DNA of 64,000 nucleotides from Halorhodospira halophila (GTDB lineage Bacteria > Pseudomonadota > Gammaproteobacteria > Nitrococcales > Halorhodospiraceae). Below are positions 1 through 8,794 of the stretch, in pieces (position 1 is the first letter of the stretch; each line of letters starts with the position of its first letter). The notes under the pieces are model-generated. The model had not been told where the DNA came from. It made no database searches and saw only the letters and a list, made by a program, of their open reading frames with translations. A program made the translations under genes and the position numbers. The stretch spans positions 1 to 64,000 of the forward strand of contig NZ_NHSN01000009.1 in NCBI RefSeq assembly GCF_016653405.1. Reading direction: 5' to 3'.

Positions 1-854
1 CCCGGCTCGCCCGCCTGCGGCTCGCCAGCCGCGGCCGCGCCGGGTGGGGGCGGCGCCGAAGCGCTTTGCGCATCGTCGCCCGCGCCTTCGACCGCCGGCG
101 GCGACGCGTCCTTGCCGGGCGCTGCTCCGGGGCCGTAGAGGCTGTCGAGCAGCTGCTCGAACTCCTCCTCGGTGATCTCGTCGTCCCCGCCGCCCGAGGC
201 CGGTTCGGCGGCCTCCGCGGCCGGATCCTCGGCCACCGGCTTGCCCTGGTGCTGACCTTTGCCGTGGAGCTCGTCGAGCAGCTGCTCGAACTCAGCGTCG
301 GTGATCTCGTCGCCGCCTCCGGAGGTGGCGGCCTCGTCGCCGTCGTCCAGGGCGGTGAGCAGCTCATCGAACTCGGCGTCGCTGTCGTCGCCGGTCTGCT
401 CTTGCTGGGAGGCCGGCTGCTGCTCCTGCGCTGCCCCTGCGGCGGCGGCCGGCGGCGCACCGGCATCCGCCTGCTTGAGCCGGTCGAGCTCCTGGAGCAG
501 CTCCGCCGAGGCCGGTTCCGGGTCGCTGCCGTTCTCGATCTGCCCGAACTGCGCGACCACCACATCGAGCGCGCGCAGGACGGTGTCCATCAGCTCCGGC
601 GAGACCTGCTTCTCGCCATTGCGCAGCAGGTTGAAGACGTCCTCGGTGCGGTGGCAGACCTCAACCAGCGGATCGAGCCCGAGGAACCCGGCGCCCCCCT
701 TGATGGTGTGGAAGCCGCGGAAGACCGAATTGAGCAGATCCTGGTCCTCGCCGTGCTGCTCCAGATCCACCAGCTGCTCGCCCAGCCGGTCGAGGATCTC
801 CCGAGACTCGACCAGGAAGTCCTGCACGATGTCGTCGTCGAGGTCGATGGCCAT
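1..854 (-). CDS. cheA: Chemotaxis histidine kinase CheA, N-terminal part (runs off the window)
   Basis: The frame is open from the ATG at 854 to the left edge, so only about the first 284 residues are present. Residues 1-105 form an Hpt (P1) domain; the phospho-acceptor histidine is in FRGFHTIKGG (His49). After it comes a long Ala/Gly/Glu-rich linker with three short acidic repeats (DAEFDELLTALDDG, DAEFEQLLDELHG, EEEFEQLLDSLYG; about 348-389, 263-312 and 131-184). The dimerisation, ATPase and CheW-like domains lie outside the window. It follows cheZ in the fliA-cheY-cheZ-cheA order usual for polar-flagellum gammaproteobacteria. In the family it phosphorylates CheY under receptor control. Function is certain; the rest of the gene cannot be judged. 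Confidence 0.95.
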   Translation of the reverse strand, partial: MAIDLDDDIVQDFLVESREILDRLGEQLVDLEQHGEDQDLLNSVFRGFHTIKGGAGFLGLDPLVEVCHRTEDVFNLLRNGEKQVSPELMDTVLRALDVVVAQFGQIENGSDPEPASAELLQELDRLKQADAGAPPAAAAGAAQEQQPASQQEQTGDDSDAEFDELLTALDDGDEAATSGGGDEITDAEFEQLLDELHGKGQHQGKPVAEDPAAEAAEPASGGGDDEITEEEFEQLLDSLYGPGAAPGKDASPPAVEGAGDDAQSASAPPPPGAAAAGEPQAGEP

Positions 855-893
855 GCTCGGCCTCCGCTGTTGTTGGGCTTCTCGGTGCCCGGG

Positions 894-1688
894 CTAAAAC
901 CCCAGGCTCGACAGGAGATCGTCCACTTCGTCCTGCCCGCTGACCACGTCGTCGCCACCCTTGCCGGGCATGGTCGGCCCCTCGCCGCGGCGCATCCGCT
1001 CGCTGGCCACCTCGGCGTCCTCGGCCGGCCGGGTGGAGGGCTGCTGGCCTTCCTCCTCGAAGCGCTGCCCGGAGATGCGCACCAGCTGGACCAGGTTCGA
1101 CTCGACCTCCTCGACCAGGGCGATGACCTTGCGGATGATCTGCCCGGTCAGGTCCTGGTAGTCCTGGGCCATCAACGCCTCGTTGAGCTGATCGCTGATC
1201 TGCCGACTGTCTGCCTGGACCCGGTTGAGGAAGCCATCCAGCTCGCGGGAGAGCTCGCGGAAGTCCTCGACATTGAGCTCGCGGCGCTGGAAGGCCTGCC
1301 AGCGCTCCGCCAGCCGTGCCCCCTCCTCGGCCAGCTCCTGCGCCAGCGGCGCACTGCCCTCGATCACCGTCAGGGTGCGGTGGGCGGCCTGCTCGGTCAT
1401 CGTGATGACGTAGTTCAGGCGCTCGCGGGCATCGGGGATCTCCTGGGAGGTGATATCGGCCAGGCGCTCGTCGTAGTTGAACGCCTTGATCGCCTCGTGC
1501 AGATCCCGGGTCAGCGTCCCCAGCTCGCGGAAGAGCTCGGTCTCCCGCAGGTGGGTCAGGTCGTCGATGACCGTCTGGGCACCCTCGCTGTCCCCGGCGT
1601 CGACGTGCTCCAGTAACTGCTGCGCGGCGCGGCGGTACGCCTCGAGGTCGGCGCCGCTGCTGCCCTGCTCCCGGCGCATGCTGCTCAT
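894..1688 (-). CDS. cheZ: CheY-P phosphatase CheZ
   Basis: 264 residues, mostly long amphipathic helices as expected of the CheZ four-helix dimer. The catalytic helix is visible as [20 protein letters not shown], with the Asp and Gln (DLTGQ) of the active site. The C-terminal tail, [13 protein letters not shown], is the conserved CheY-binding peptide. The ATG at 1688 overlaps the cheY stop (ATGA), which implies translational coupling; an in-frame ATG at 1679 is the alternative start. CheZ dephosphorylates CheY-P and so resets the motor signal. It is followed by cheA after 39 bp. Confidence 0.96.
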   Translation of the reverse strand: MSSMRREQGSSGADLEAYRRAAQQLLEHVDAGDSEGAQTVIDDLTHLRETELFRELGTLTRDLHEAIKAFNYDERLADITSQEIPDARERLNYVITMTEQAAHRTLTVIEGSAPLAQELAEEGARLAERWQAFQRRELNVEDFRELSRELDGFLNRVQADSRQISDQLNEALMAQDYQDLTGQIIRKVIALVEEVESNLVQLVRISGQRFEEEGQQPSTRPAEDAEVASERMRRGEGPTMPGKGGDDVVSGQDEVDDLLSSLGF

Positions 1689-2086
1689 CCCCCGCCTGCC
1701 TGGACCCGCTCGAAGATCTTGTCGATCTTCTCGCGCAGCGTCGCCGCGGTGAAGGGCTTGACGATGTAGCCGTTCACCCCGGCCTGCGCCGCCTCCATGA
1801 TCTGCTCGCGCTTGGCCTCGGCGGTGACCATCAGCGTGGGCAGGTCCTTGAGATTGGCGTCGGCACGGACGTGCTTGAGCAGTTCCAGACCGGTCATGCC
1901 CGGCATGTTCCAGTCGGTGATCAGAAAGTCGATCCCGCCCTTCTGCAGGATGGGCAGCGCCGTGTTGCCGTCGTCGGCCTCGACCACGTTGTTGTAGCCG
2001 AGTTCGCGCAACAGGTTCTTGATGATCCGCCTCATCGTGGAGAAATCGTCCACAACGAGGATCTTCATGTTCTTGTCCGCTGCCAC
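1685..2086 (-). CDS. cheY: Chemotaxis response regulator CheY
   Basis: 133-residue single receiver domain. The acidic pocket is Asp13-Asp14, the phospho-acceptor Asp58 ([10 protein letters not shown]), the switch Thr88 (VTAEAK) and the conserved Lys110 (VKPF). Phosphorylated by CheA, it binds FliM at the switch to change rotation. It lies 36 bp after fliA and shares an ATGA overlap with cheZ, so it is probably co-transcribed with both. Confidence 0.98.
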   Translation of the reverse strand: MAADKNMKILVVDDFSTMRRIIKNLLRELGYNNVVEADDGNTALPILQKGGIDFLITDWNMPGMTGLELLKHVRADANLKDLPTLMVTAEAKREQIMEAAQAGVNGYIVKPFTAATLREKIDKIFERVQAGGG

Positions 2087-2122
2087 ATTGCCCCCCTATC
2101 TCGAGGCCTTGCCAAAGCCGTG

Positions 2123-2866
2123 CTACGCCGTTCGTTCCTGCTGCTCGCGCCGCCACTCCCCGAGACGGTTGCGCAGCTTGAGCATGATCCGGCCGTGGAT
2201 CTGGCTGACCCGCGACTCCGAGACCCCGAGCACCTCGCCGATCTCACGCAGGTTGAGTTCCTCATCGTAGTAGAGCGCCATGACCAGGCGCTCGCGCTCG
2301 GGCAGCTCCCGGATCGCCTCGGCCAGCTCGCCCTGGAACGCCTCGTCCTGCAGCATGGCCAGGGGGCCGGGGTCGTGCCCGGCGGGCTCGTGGGGCTCGC
2401 CGGTGCCCGGATCCTCCTGGTCGATGCTGAAGACCTTCGCCGAGGACACATCCTGCAGGATATTGTGGTATTCCGCCACCGAGATCCCCAGGGCCTCGGC
2501 CACCTCGTGGTCGCGGGCATCCCGCCCGGTCCGGTGCTCGATGCTGCGGATGGCTTCGGCCACCTCGCGGCCCTTGCGGTGGACCGAACGCGGCGTCCAG
2601 TCGAGCCGGCGCATCTCGTCGAGCATGGCGCCGCGGATGCGGATGCCGGCGTAGGTCTGGAAGCTCGCCCCCTGGGAGGAGTCGTACTGGCGCGCCGCCT
2701 CGAGCAGGCCGATCATACCGGCCTGGATCAGGTCCTCGAGCTGCACGCTCGGCGGCAGGCGGCTGGCCAGATGGTGGGCGATCCGCTTGACCAGCGAGGC
2801 GTGGCGGGTGACCAGATCCTCGTCGCCCTGCTGTGCCACCGCGGTGTACATCGCGTGACCATTCAT
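2123..2866 (-). CDS. fliA: RNA polymerase sigma factor for flagellar operons, sigma-28 (FliA)
   Basis: 247 residues from MNGHAMYTAV. Sigma region 2 (about 18-90: LVKRIAHHLASRLP, LEDLIQAGMIGLLEAARQYD, FQTYAGIRIRGAMLDEMR) and regions 3-4 (about 100-240, ending in the helix-turn-helix LNLREIGEVLGVSESRVSQIHGR) are complete. The start was chosen because TGATG overlaps the flhG stop; the longer upstream frame is inside flhG. It directs transcription from TAAAGnnT-N11-GCCGATAn promoters, three of which are seen here (both flagellins and flgM), and is held inactive by FlgM, encoded at 51121. Confidence 0.97.
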   Translation of the reverse strand: MNGHAMYTAVAQQGDEDLVTRHASLVKRIAHHLASRLPPSVQLEDLIQAGMIGLLEAARQYDSSQGASFQTYAGIRIRGAMLDEMRRLDWTPRSVHRKGREVAEAIRSIEHRTGRDARDHEVAEALGISVAEYHNILQDVSSAKVFSIDQEDPGTGEPHEPAGHDPGPLAMLQDEAFQGELAEAIRELPERERLVMALYYDEELNLREIGEVLGVSESRVSQIHGRIMLKLRNRLGEWRREQQERTA

Positions 2867-3747
2867 CAGGTCACCTCTCCCCCCATGCTGCTGTATTCGA
2901 TCAGTCGCTCGACGAAGAACTCCAGGTTCCCGGTGGCCCCCGAGGGGGTCGGCCACGCGTCGATTCGCCGCGCCAGATCACCGAACGCCCGCGCCGAGGG
3001 GCTGTTCGGGTAGGTCTCGACCACCGGCTGCTGCTTCTGCACCGCCCGGCGTAGGCGATCATCCTCCGGGATGGCGCCGATGAAGTCCAGGTTCAGGTCG
3101 AGGAAGCGCTCGGTGGCCACGGCCAGCTTCTGGTGCAGCATCTGCCCCTCGCGGCGGCTGCGCACGCGGTTGGCGACCAGGTGGAAGCGCTCGACCCCGT
3201 AGCGGTTGAGGACCTTGATCAGGGCGTAGGCATCGGTGATCGACGAGGGCTCATTGCAGGCGACGATGACCAGTTCGCGGCAGGCGCGCACGAAGCTGAC
3301 CACGCTCTCGGAGATGCCCGCCGCGGTGTCGACGAGCAGCACATCCACCTCGCGCTGGAGCTCGCTGAAGCAGCGGATCAGCCCGGCGTGCTCGGCGGCG
3401 GTGAGCTCGGCCATGCGCTGGGTGCCCGAAGAGGCGGGCACGATGGTAAAGCCGCCGGGGGCCTCGACGAGGACCTCATCGAGGCTCGCCTCGCCGGCGA
3501 GCACGTGGGAGAGGTTGAGCTTGGGCGACAGGCCCAGGGCCACGTCGACGTTGGCCAGCCCCAGATCGGCGTCGAAGAGCATCACCTCCTGGCCCATGCG
3601 ACTGAGCGCAGTGGCCAGATTCACGGAGACGTTGGTCTTGCCGACCCCGCCTTTGCCGCCGGTGACGGCGACCACCTTGACCGGTCTGGTTTTCGCCATC
3701 CTGCGCAACCCCGCCGCCTGATCGAGGCCTGGCTCTGTCAGGAACAT
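2866..3747 (-). CDS. flhG: Flagellar number regulator, MinD-like ATPase FlhG (FleN)
   Basis: 293 residues. The deviant Walker A of ParA/MinD ATPases is KGGVGKTN at about 32-39, with switch motifs DADLGLANVD and LLVDTAAGI. The N-terminal stretch TEPGLDQAAGLRRM carries the DQAxxLR-type helix known to activate FlhF. The C-terminus ends in a short amphipathic helix (FFVERLIEYSS) like a membrane-targeting sequence. The ATG at 3747 follows a GGGGGAGG ribosome site and overlaps flhF by 10 bp. In relatives it limits flagellum number and antagonises FleQ. Order flhF-flhG-fliA is conserved. Confidence 0.96.
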   Translation of the reverse strand: MFLTEPGLDQAAGLRRMAKTRPVKVVAVTGGKGGVGKTNVSVNLATALSRMGQEVMLFDADLGLANVDVALGLSPKLNLSHVLAGEASLDEVLVEAPGGFTIVPASSGTQRMAELTAAEHAGLIRCFSELQREVDVLLVDTAAGISESVVSFVRACRELVIVACNEPSSITDAYALIKVLNRYGVERFHLVANRVRSRREGQMLHQKLAVATERFLDLNLDFIGAIPEDDRLRRAVQKQQPVVETYPNSPSARAFGDLARRIDAWPTPSGATGNLEFFVERLIEYSSMGGEVT

Positions 3748-5492
3748 GCGCCTCCCCCACCGAGAGCCAATGCCAGGGCTTCCTCGTCGGCCTCCTGAAC
3801 GTGCTCGTCCAGCAGCGCACACGCCCGGTGCACGAGTGTATCACCCCTGGCCGCCTGAAGGTCTTCCGGCACCCGCTGCCCCACGGCCAGATAGGCGATA
3901 GGCAGCTTGGTGCGCAGGGCGCAGGTCATCGCCCCGCCCAGGCTGGAGGCCTCGTCGACCTTGGTGAAGATGCAGCCCACCGGCTCGGCGCCGGCGAAGG
4001 CGCTGACCGATTCGGTCAGCGTCGCCATCTGGGTGGCCGCTGAGAGCACCAGGTAGGTCTTCACCAGCCCCTCGGCGCTGCCCAGGGTCTTGAACTGCTC
4101 GGCCAGACGCACGTCGCGCTGGCTCATGCCCACGGTGTCGATGAGCACCAGGCCGCGGTCCATCAGATCGTCGACGATGGTCCGCAGCTCATGGCGGTTG
4201 GTGGCGGTGTAGACGGGCACATCGAGGATGCGGGCGTAGGTCAGCAGCTGGTCCTGGGCGCCGACCCGGTAGTTGTCGGTGCTCACCAGTGCCACCTGCT
4301 CGCGGCCGTGGCGCAGGGCGTAGCGCGCCGCCAGCTTGGCCACCGTGGTGGTCTTGCCGACGCCGGTGGGGCCGACCAGGGCGTAGACCCCGCCGCGGTC
4401 GACGATCTCGTCGCCGGCGATGGGCAGGTGCCGGGCGATCAGGGCCAGCGCCTTGCGGAAGGCGGTGTCGGGGTTCTCGTCGCCGCCAATGTGATCGGCC
4501 AGCTTGCGGCTGACTTCGGTGCCCATGCCGAGATCCGTGAGCCGTTTGATCACCGTGGCTCGGGCCGGGTGGCGGTGACCCATGCGGTTCCACTCGAGCA
4601 GCGAGAGCTGGTTCTCGAAGAGGCTGCGCAGGGTGCGGATCTCCTCGCGCATCTCCTGGAAGGCCGGCTCCTCCTCGACGCGACGGCGGCTCGCACCGGA
4701 GCCACCCCCGGTAGACGGGCCCTCCTGGTTGCCGGCGCTGGCCGCCTCGGCGGCGGCCCCCATGGCGGCGGCGTGCTCGACCCCGCCGAGCCCCTGGCCC
4801 CGGTCGCCACCGGGCTCGCCGCCGCTGGCCGCCCCGCCCCGACCACGCGCCGGCCGGGAGGCCGGCTCGCGTCGCGGCTGCTCGGCGCGCTTGCGCTCCA
4901 CCTCCTGGTGCTCGCGGCTGAGGGCGTCGAAGAGTTCGGCGTCCTCGTCGGCGCCGCCGACGCGCAGATCGATACGCGGCTCGCGGCGCTCGCCGCCGCC
5001 GGCGCCGCTGCGCTCCTGGCCGGAACTGCGATGGGCGGCCGCGTTGGCACGGGCCCGCTCCGCCGCGCCGGTGTCGATGCGCGGCCGCCCGCGGGACGGG
5101 CCGCCCCCCTCACGCTGCGGCAGGGCGTCGTCGGCCACCGCACCACCGGCGCGCAGACTGCGCAGGCGGGCCAGTGCCGCCTCGCGAGCACGGCCGGCCT
5201 CATCCTCGGCCGGCTCCGCCTGCCCGGACGGCTCGTCCTCGGCGGCGGGCAGGTCCGGCTCACCGGGGCGCGGGCCCGGCGAGCCGTCCAGGGGCGGGAT
5301 CTCGGCGGCCCGCGGATCCTGCGCGCGGGCCGCCGCCTGAACGGCGCGCTCGTCGTAGTCCACCGCCGAGATCACCTCGACGCCGCCGTCGACATTGCGC
5401 GACGAGATCACCACGGCATCCGGGCCGTGCTGCTCCTTGACCTTGCGCAGCGCCTCGCGGGTATTGGCGGCGAAGATTCGCTTGATTCGCAT
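3738..5492 (-). CDS. flhF: SRP-type GTPase FlhF, flagellar placement
   Basis: 584 residues, longer than most FlhF proteins (usually about 400-500). Residues 1-50 are the conserved B-domain start (MRIKRIFAANTREALRKVKE). Residues about 55-275 form a low-complexity linker rich in Gly, Ala, Glu and Arg. The NG GTPase follows, with the P-loop GPTGVGKTT at about 374-382, STDNYRVGAQDQL and DTVGMSQRD motifs and TKVDE (G4). In the family it marks the cell pole where the flagellum is built and cooperates with FlhG. It sits 6 bp after flhA. Confidence 0.96.
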   Translation of the reverse strand: MRIKRIFAANTREALRKVKEQHGPDAVVISSRNVDGGVEVISAVDYDERAVQAAARAQDPRAAEIPPLDGSPGPRPGEPDLPAAEDEPSGQAEPAEDEAGRAREAALARLRSLRAGGAVADDALPQREGGGPSRGRPRIDTGAAERARANAAAHRSSGQERSGAGGGERREPRIDLRVGGADEDAELFDALSREHQEVERKRAEQPRREPASRPARGRGGAASGGEPGGDRGQGLGGVEHAAAMGAAAEAASAGNQEGPSTGGGSGASRRRVEEEPAFQEMREEIRTLRSLFENQLSLLEWNRMGHRHPARATVIKRLTDLGMGTEVSRKLADHIGGDENPDTAFRKALALIARHLPIAGDEIVDRGGVYALVGPTGVGKTTTVAKLAARYALRHGREQVALVSTDNYRVGAQDQLLTYARILDVPVYTATNRHELRTIVDDLMDRGLVLIDTVGMSQRDVRLAEQFKTLGSAEGLVKTYLVLSAATQMATLTESVSAFAGAEPVGCIFTKVDEASSLGGAMTCALRTKLPIAYLAVGQRVPEDLQAARGDTLVHRACALLDEHVQEADEEALALALGGGGACS

Positions 5493-5498
5493 GGTGCG

Positions 5499-7619
5499 TT
5501 ACCCCTGCTTGCCCGATTCCTCCTGCCCCTGACCGACGTTGGCGATGATGCGCACCTGCCGGTCATCCGGGACCTCGTTGTAGGACAGGACGTAAAGCCC
5601 CGACGCCACGTTGCGGGACAGCCGCCGCAGCCAGTGGCGCAGCGGCGGTGACGTCAGCAATACGGCGGGCTGACCGGCGGCTTCTTGACGCTCCGCCGCC
5701 TGGGCGATCGAGCGCTGCATGCGCTCGGCCAGCCCGGGCTCGATGCCGCCGCCCCCGTCCCCGGCACCCTGCACGGAATTAAGCAAGAGTTGTTCCAGCT
5801 GCGGCTCCAGGGTGATCACCGGCACCTCGCGCTGCATGCCGACGATCTCCTGGACGATCATGCGGCTGAGCGCTTCGCGCACGTGCTGAGTCAGCTGCCC
5901 CGGGTCCTTGGTCTTCTGCCCGTGCTCGGCCAGCGCCTCGACGATGGAGCGCATGTCCCGGATGGGCACGCCCTCCTCGAGCAGATTCTGCAGCACCTTG
6001 ACCATCGTGGACAGGCTCAGGGTGTTGGGCACCAGCTCCTCGACCAGCTTGGGCTGGCTCTGGCCGAGCATGTCGAGCAGCTTCTGCGCCTCCTCGTGGC
6101 CGAAGAGCTGATGGGCGTTGCGCTGCACCTCCTGGGAGAGATGGGTGGCGATCACCGTGCTGGCGTCCACCACCGTGTAGCCCAGGGTCTGCGCGTAATC
6201 GTGCTGCGACGGCTCGATCCACACCGCGTCGAGACCGAAGGCCGGATCCTTGGTCGGCGTCCCGGAGAGCTCGCCGTGGACCGTCCCGGGGTTGATGGCC
6301 AGCTCGCGGCCGGGCTGCACGTCGCCCTCGGCCACGGGTACGCCGTGGATGCTGACCCGGTAGACGTTGGGTCCCAGATCGAGGTTGTCGCGGATGTGCA
6401 CCGGCTGGACCAGGAAACCCAGGTCCTGGGAGAGCTTCTTGCGCACCCCCTTGATCCGGGTCAGCAGCTGCCCGCCCTGATTGCGGTCGACCAGCGGGAT
6501 CAGGCCGTAACCCACTTCCAGGCCCACCGGGTCCACCGGGGGCACGTCGTCCCAGGTGAGCTCTTTCTGCTCGGGGTCCTCCCGCTCGGCATCGGCCTGC
6601 TCGGATGCCGCCGGCTGCTGAGCCGCGGCGGCCGCCTCGGCCTCGCGCCTGCCGGCGTACCACGCCCCCAGCGCGCACAGCCCGGCGAAGAAGAGAAACG
6701 GCACCGGCGGCAGCCCCGGCGCCAGACCAAGCAGGCCGATGATCCCGGCGACGACCCAGAGCACCCGCGGGTTGCTGAACAGCTGCTCCATGATGTCGTC
6801 GGTCATCCGCCGCGTATCCGAGCGGCGGGTGACCAGGATGGCCGTCGCGCTGGAGAGCACCAGCGAGGGGATCTGCGCCACCAGGCCGTCGCCGATGGTC
6901 AGCAGGGTGTAGTTGCGGGCGGCCTCGTCGGCCGGCATGCCGTGCTGGGTCATGCCGATGATCAGCCCGCCGACGATATTGATCAGCAGGATCAGGATGC
7001 CGGCGATCGCGTCACCGCGGACGAACTTGGCGGCACCGTCCATGGAGCCGTAGAAGTCGGCCTCCTGCGCCACCTCCTGGCGCCGGTTGCGCGCCTCCTC
7101 CTGGCTGATGATCCCGGCGTTGAGGTCGGCGTCGATGGCCATCTGCTTGCCGGGCAGCGCATCCAGGGTGAAGCGCGCCGAGACCTCGGAGATGCGCCCG
7201 GCGCCCTTGGTGACCACGACGAAGTTGATGATCACCAGGATGGCGAAGACCACGAAGCCGACCACGTAGTTGGCGCCAACGACGAACTCGCCGAACGACT
7301 GGATGACGTTGCCCGCCGCGTCGGTGCCGGTATGACCGTCGAGGAGGATGATCCGCGTCGAGGCGATGTTCAGCGCCAGGCGCAGCAGCGTGGCCACCAG
7401 CAGGATCGTCGGGAAAACCGCGAACTCCAGCGGCCGCATGATGTAGACGGTGACCAGGAGGATCGACAGCGACAGGACGATGTTGAAGGTGAACAGCATG
7501 TCCAGCGCCAGCGGCGGCAGGGGCACGATCATCATCGCCAACAGGGCAATGACCAGCAGCGGCGTACCCAGCCCCCGGGAGCCGAGGCTGCGGATCTGAT
7601 CGGCGATGGCCGAATTCAT
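5499..7619 (-). CDS. flhA: Flagellar type III export gate protein FlhA
   Basis: 706 residues, the usual family length. The N-terminal half has about eight hydrophobic segments with the FHIPEP signature region (RLALNIASTRIIL, SFGEFVVGANYVVGFVVF, cytoplasmic loop GRISEVSARFTLDALPGKQM). The C-terminal half (from about 360) is the soluble domain that forms the nonameric ring receiving substrates and chaperones. The start ATG overlaps the flhB stop by 4 bp (ATGA). It is part of the continuous fliLMNOPQR-flhBAFG run. Confidence 0.98.
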   Translation of the reverse strand: MNSAIADQIRSLGSRGLGTPLLVIALLAMMIVPLPPLALDMLFTFNIVLSLSILLVTVYIMRPLEFAVFPTILLVATLLRLALNIASTRIILLDGHTGTDAAGNVIQSFGEFVVGANYVVGFVVFAILVIINFVVVTKGAGRISEVSARFTLDALPGKQMAIDADLNAGIISQEEARNRRQEVAQEADFYGSMDGAAKFVRGDAIAGILILLINIVGGLIIGMTQHGMPADEAARNYTLLTIGDGLVAQIPSLVLSSATAILVTRRSDTRRMTDDIMEQLFSNPRVLWVVAGIIGLLGLAPGLPPVPFLFFAGLCALGAWYAGRREAEAAAAAQQPAASEQADAEREDPEQKELTWDDVPPVDPVGLEVGYGLIPLVDRNQGGQLLTRIKGVRKKLSQDLGFLVQPVHIRDNLDLGPNVYRVSIHGVPVAEGDVQPGRELAINPGTVHGELSGTPTKDPAFGLDAVWIEPSQHDYAQTLGYTVVDASTVIATHLSQEVQRNAHQLFGHEEAQKLLDMLGQSQPKLVEELVPNTLSLSTMVKVLQNLLEEGVPIRDMRSIVEALAEHGQKTKDPGQLTQHVREALSRMIVQEIVGMQREVPVITLEPQLEQLLLNSVQGAGDGGGGIEPGLAERMQRSIAQAAERQEAAGQPAVLLTSPPLRHWLRRLSRNVASGLYVLSYNEVPDDRQVRIIANVGQGQEESGKQG

Positions 7620-8791
7620 CGGCGGCTATCCCCTCCTGGCTCATCGGATGGTGCACCGCCGCCGGCGTCGTAGCCCGACGGAACCTCCGGCTCGGGCCGC
7701 TGCGGCGGCGTCCAGCCGCGGCGCTGCGCGGCCTGGAACTGGTAGACGTAGGCCAGCACCTGGGCGACGGCGAAGTAGAGCGCGCCCGGGATCTCCTGGT
7801 CCAGATCGGCGGAATGATACAAGGCCCGTGCCAGCGGCGGGGCCTGGAAGATCAGGATGTCGTTCTCCTCGGCGATCTGGCGGATGCGCGCAGCAAGCAG
7901 GTCGGCGCCCTTGGCCACCACCGTGGGCGCACGCATGGACGACTGATCGTATTTGAGCGCCACGGCGTAGTGGGCCGGGTTGGTGATGACCACATCGGCA
8001 TCGGGGACCTGCTCCATCATGCGCCGGTTGGTCATCTCCCGCTGCTGCTCGCGAACCCGCTGCTTGACCTCCGGCTTGCCCTCGGTCTGCTTGAACTCCT
8101 CTTTAACCTCCTGGCGGGTCATGCGGATCTTCTGGGTGTGGTCGTAGATCTGGTAGGGGATGTCGATGGCCACCACCACCAGCATCGACAGTGCCAGCAG
8201 GAAGAAGAAGATGTAGAACAGCCGCATGCCCTCGGCCATGGAGGGCTCGAGGGGGGCCCGGCTCATGGTGTAGAAGTTGTCCCAGAAGAGGACAAACAGC
8301 CCGACGGCGGTGCCGCCGATGACCAGCACCTTGCCCAGGGCCTTGCCCAGCTCCACCGCCGCCTTGGTCCCGAACATGCGCTGAAACCCCTTGATGGGGC
8401 TGAGCTTCTCGGGCTTGGGCTGCATCGGGTGAAAGGAGAAACTCCACCCGCCCAGGGCGGTGGGGGCGATCAGCGCGGCGAGCAGCATCACGGCGATGAA
8501 CGGCAGCACCGTGAGCAACCCCCGCCCGAGCGCCTCGTGCAGCCGCTCGATGAGGATCCCCGGATCGTAGATGTGGCTACGATCAATGGTGAATGACCAC
8601 TCGAGCAGCGACGTCAGCTGACCGCCCATGAAGGGACCGAGCGCCAGCAGCGCGCCGGCGGCCACCAGCAGCACCAGCATGGTGGTCAGCTCCCGCGAGC
8701 GCGGGATCTGCCCCTTCTTGCGCGATTCCTCGCGCCGTTTCGGGGTCGGATCCTCGGTTTTTTCCTGCCCGTCTTCGCTCTCCTGGGCCAC
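7616..8791 (-). CDS. flhB: Flagellar type III export switch protein FlhB, with NPAH in place of NPTH
   Basis: 391 residues. The N-terminus (EKTEDPTPKRREESRKKGQI) is typical, followed by four membrane segments and the cytoplasmic domain. FlhB autocleaves between Asn and Pro of a conserved NPTH motif and this permits the switch from rod/hook to filament substrates. Here the motif is Asn271-Pro272-Ala273-His274 (ITNPAHYAVAL), read directly from the GCC codon at 7975-7973. The scissile Asn-Pro and the His are kept, so cleavage is probably retained. The C-terminus is extended by about 40 Pro/Gly-rich residues. Three bases separate it from fliR. Confidence 0.97.
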   Translation of the reverse strand: MAQESEDGQEKTEDPTPKRREESRKKGQIPRSRELTTMLVLLVAAGALLALGPFMGGQLTSLLEWSFTIDRSHIYDPGILIERLHEALGRGLLTVLPFIAVMLLAALIAPTALGGWSFSFHPMQPKPEKLSPIKGFQRMFGTKAAVELGKALGKVLVIGGTAVGLFVLFWDNFYTMSRAPLEPSMAEGMRLFYIFFFLLALSMLVVVAIDIPYQIYDHTQKIRMTRQEVKEEFKQTEGKPEVKQRVREQQREMTNRRMMEQVPDADVVITNPAHYAVALKYDQSSMRAPTVVAKGADLLAARIRQIAEENDILIFQAPPLARALYHSADLDQEIPGALYFAVAQVLAYVYQFQAAQRRGWTPPQRPEPEVPSGYDAGGGAPSDEPGGDSRR

Positions 8792-8794
8792 GGC

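Noticed and set aside
4191-5651. Plus-strand open frame across flhF
   Set aside because: Shadow of the GC-rich flhF linker, ending within flhA; no ribosome site or motif.
5685-7673. Plus-strand open frame of over 600 codons across flhA
   Set aside because: Shadow of flhA; His/Gln/Asp-rich, no ribosome site, no known motifs.
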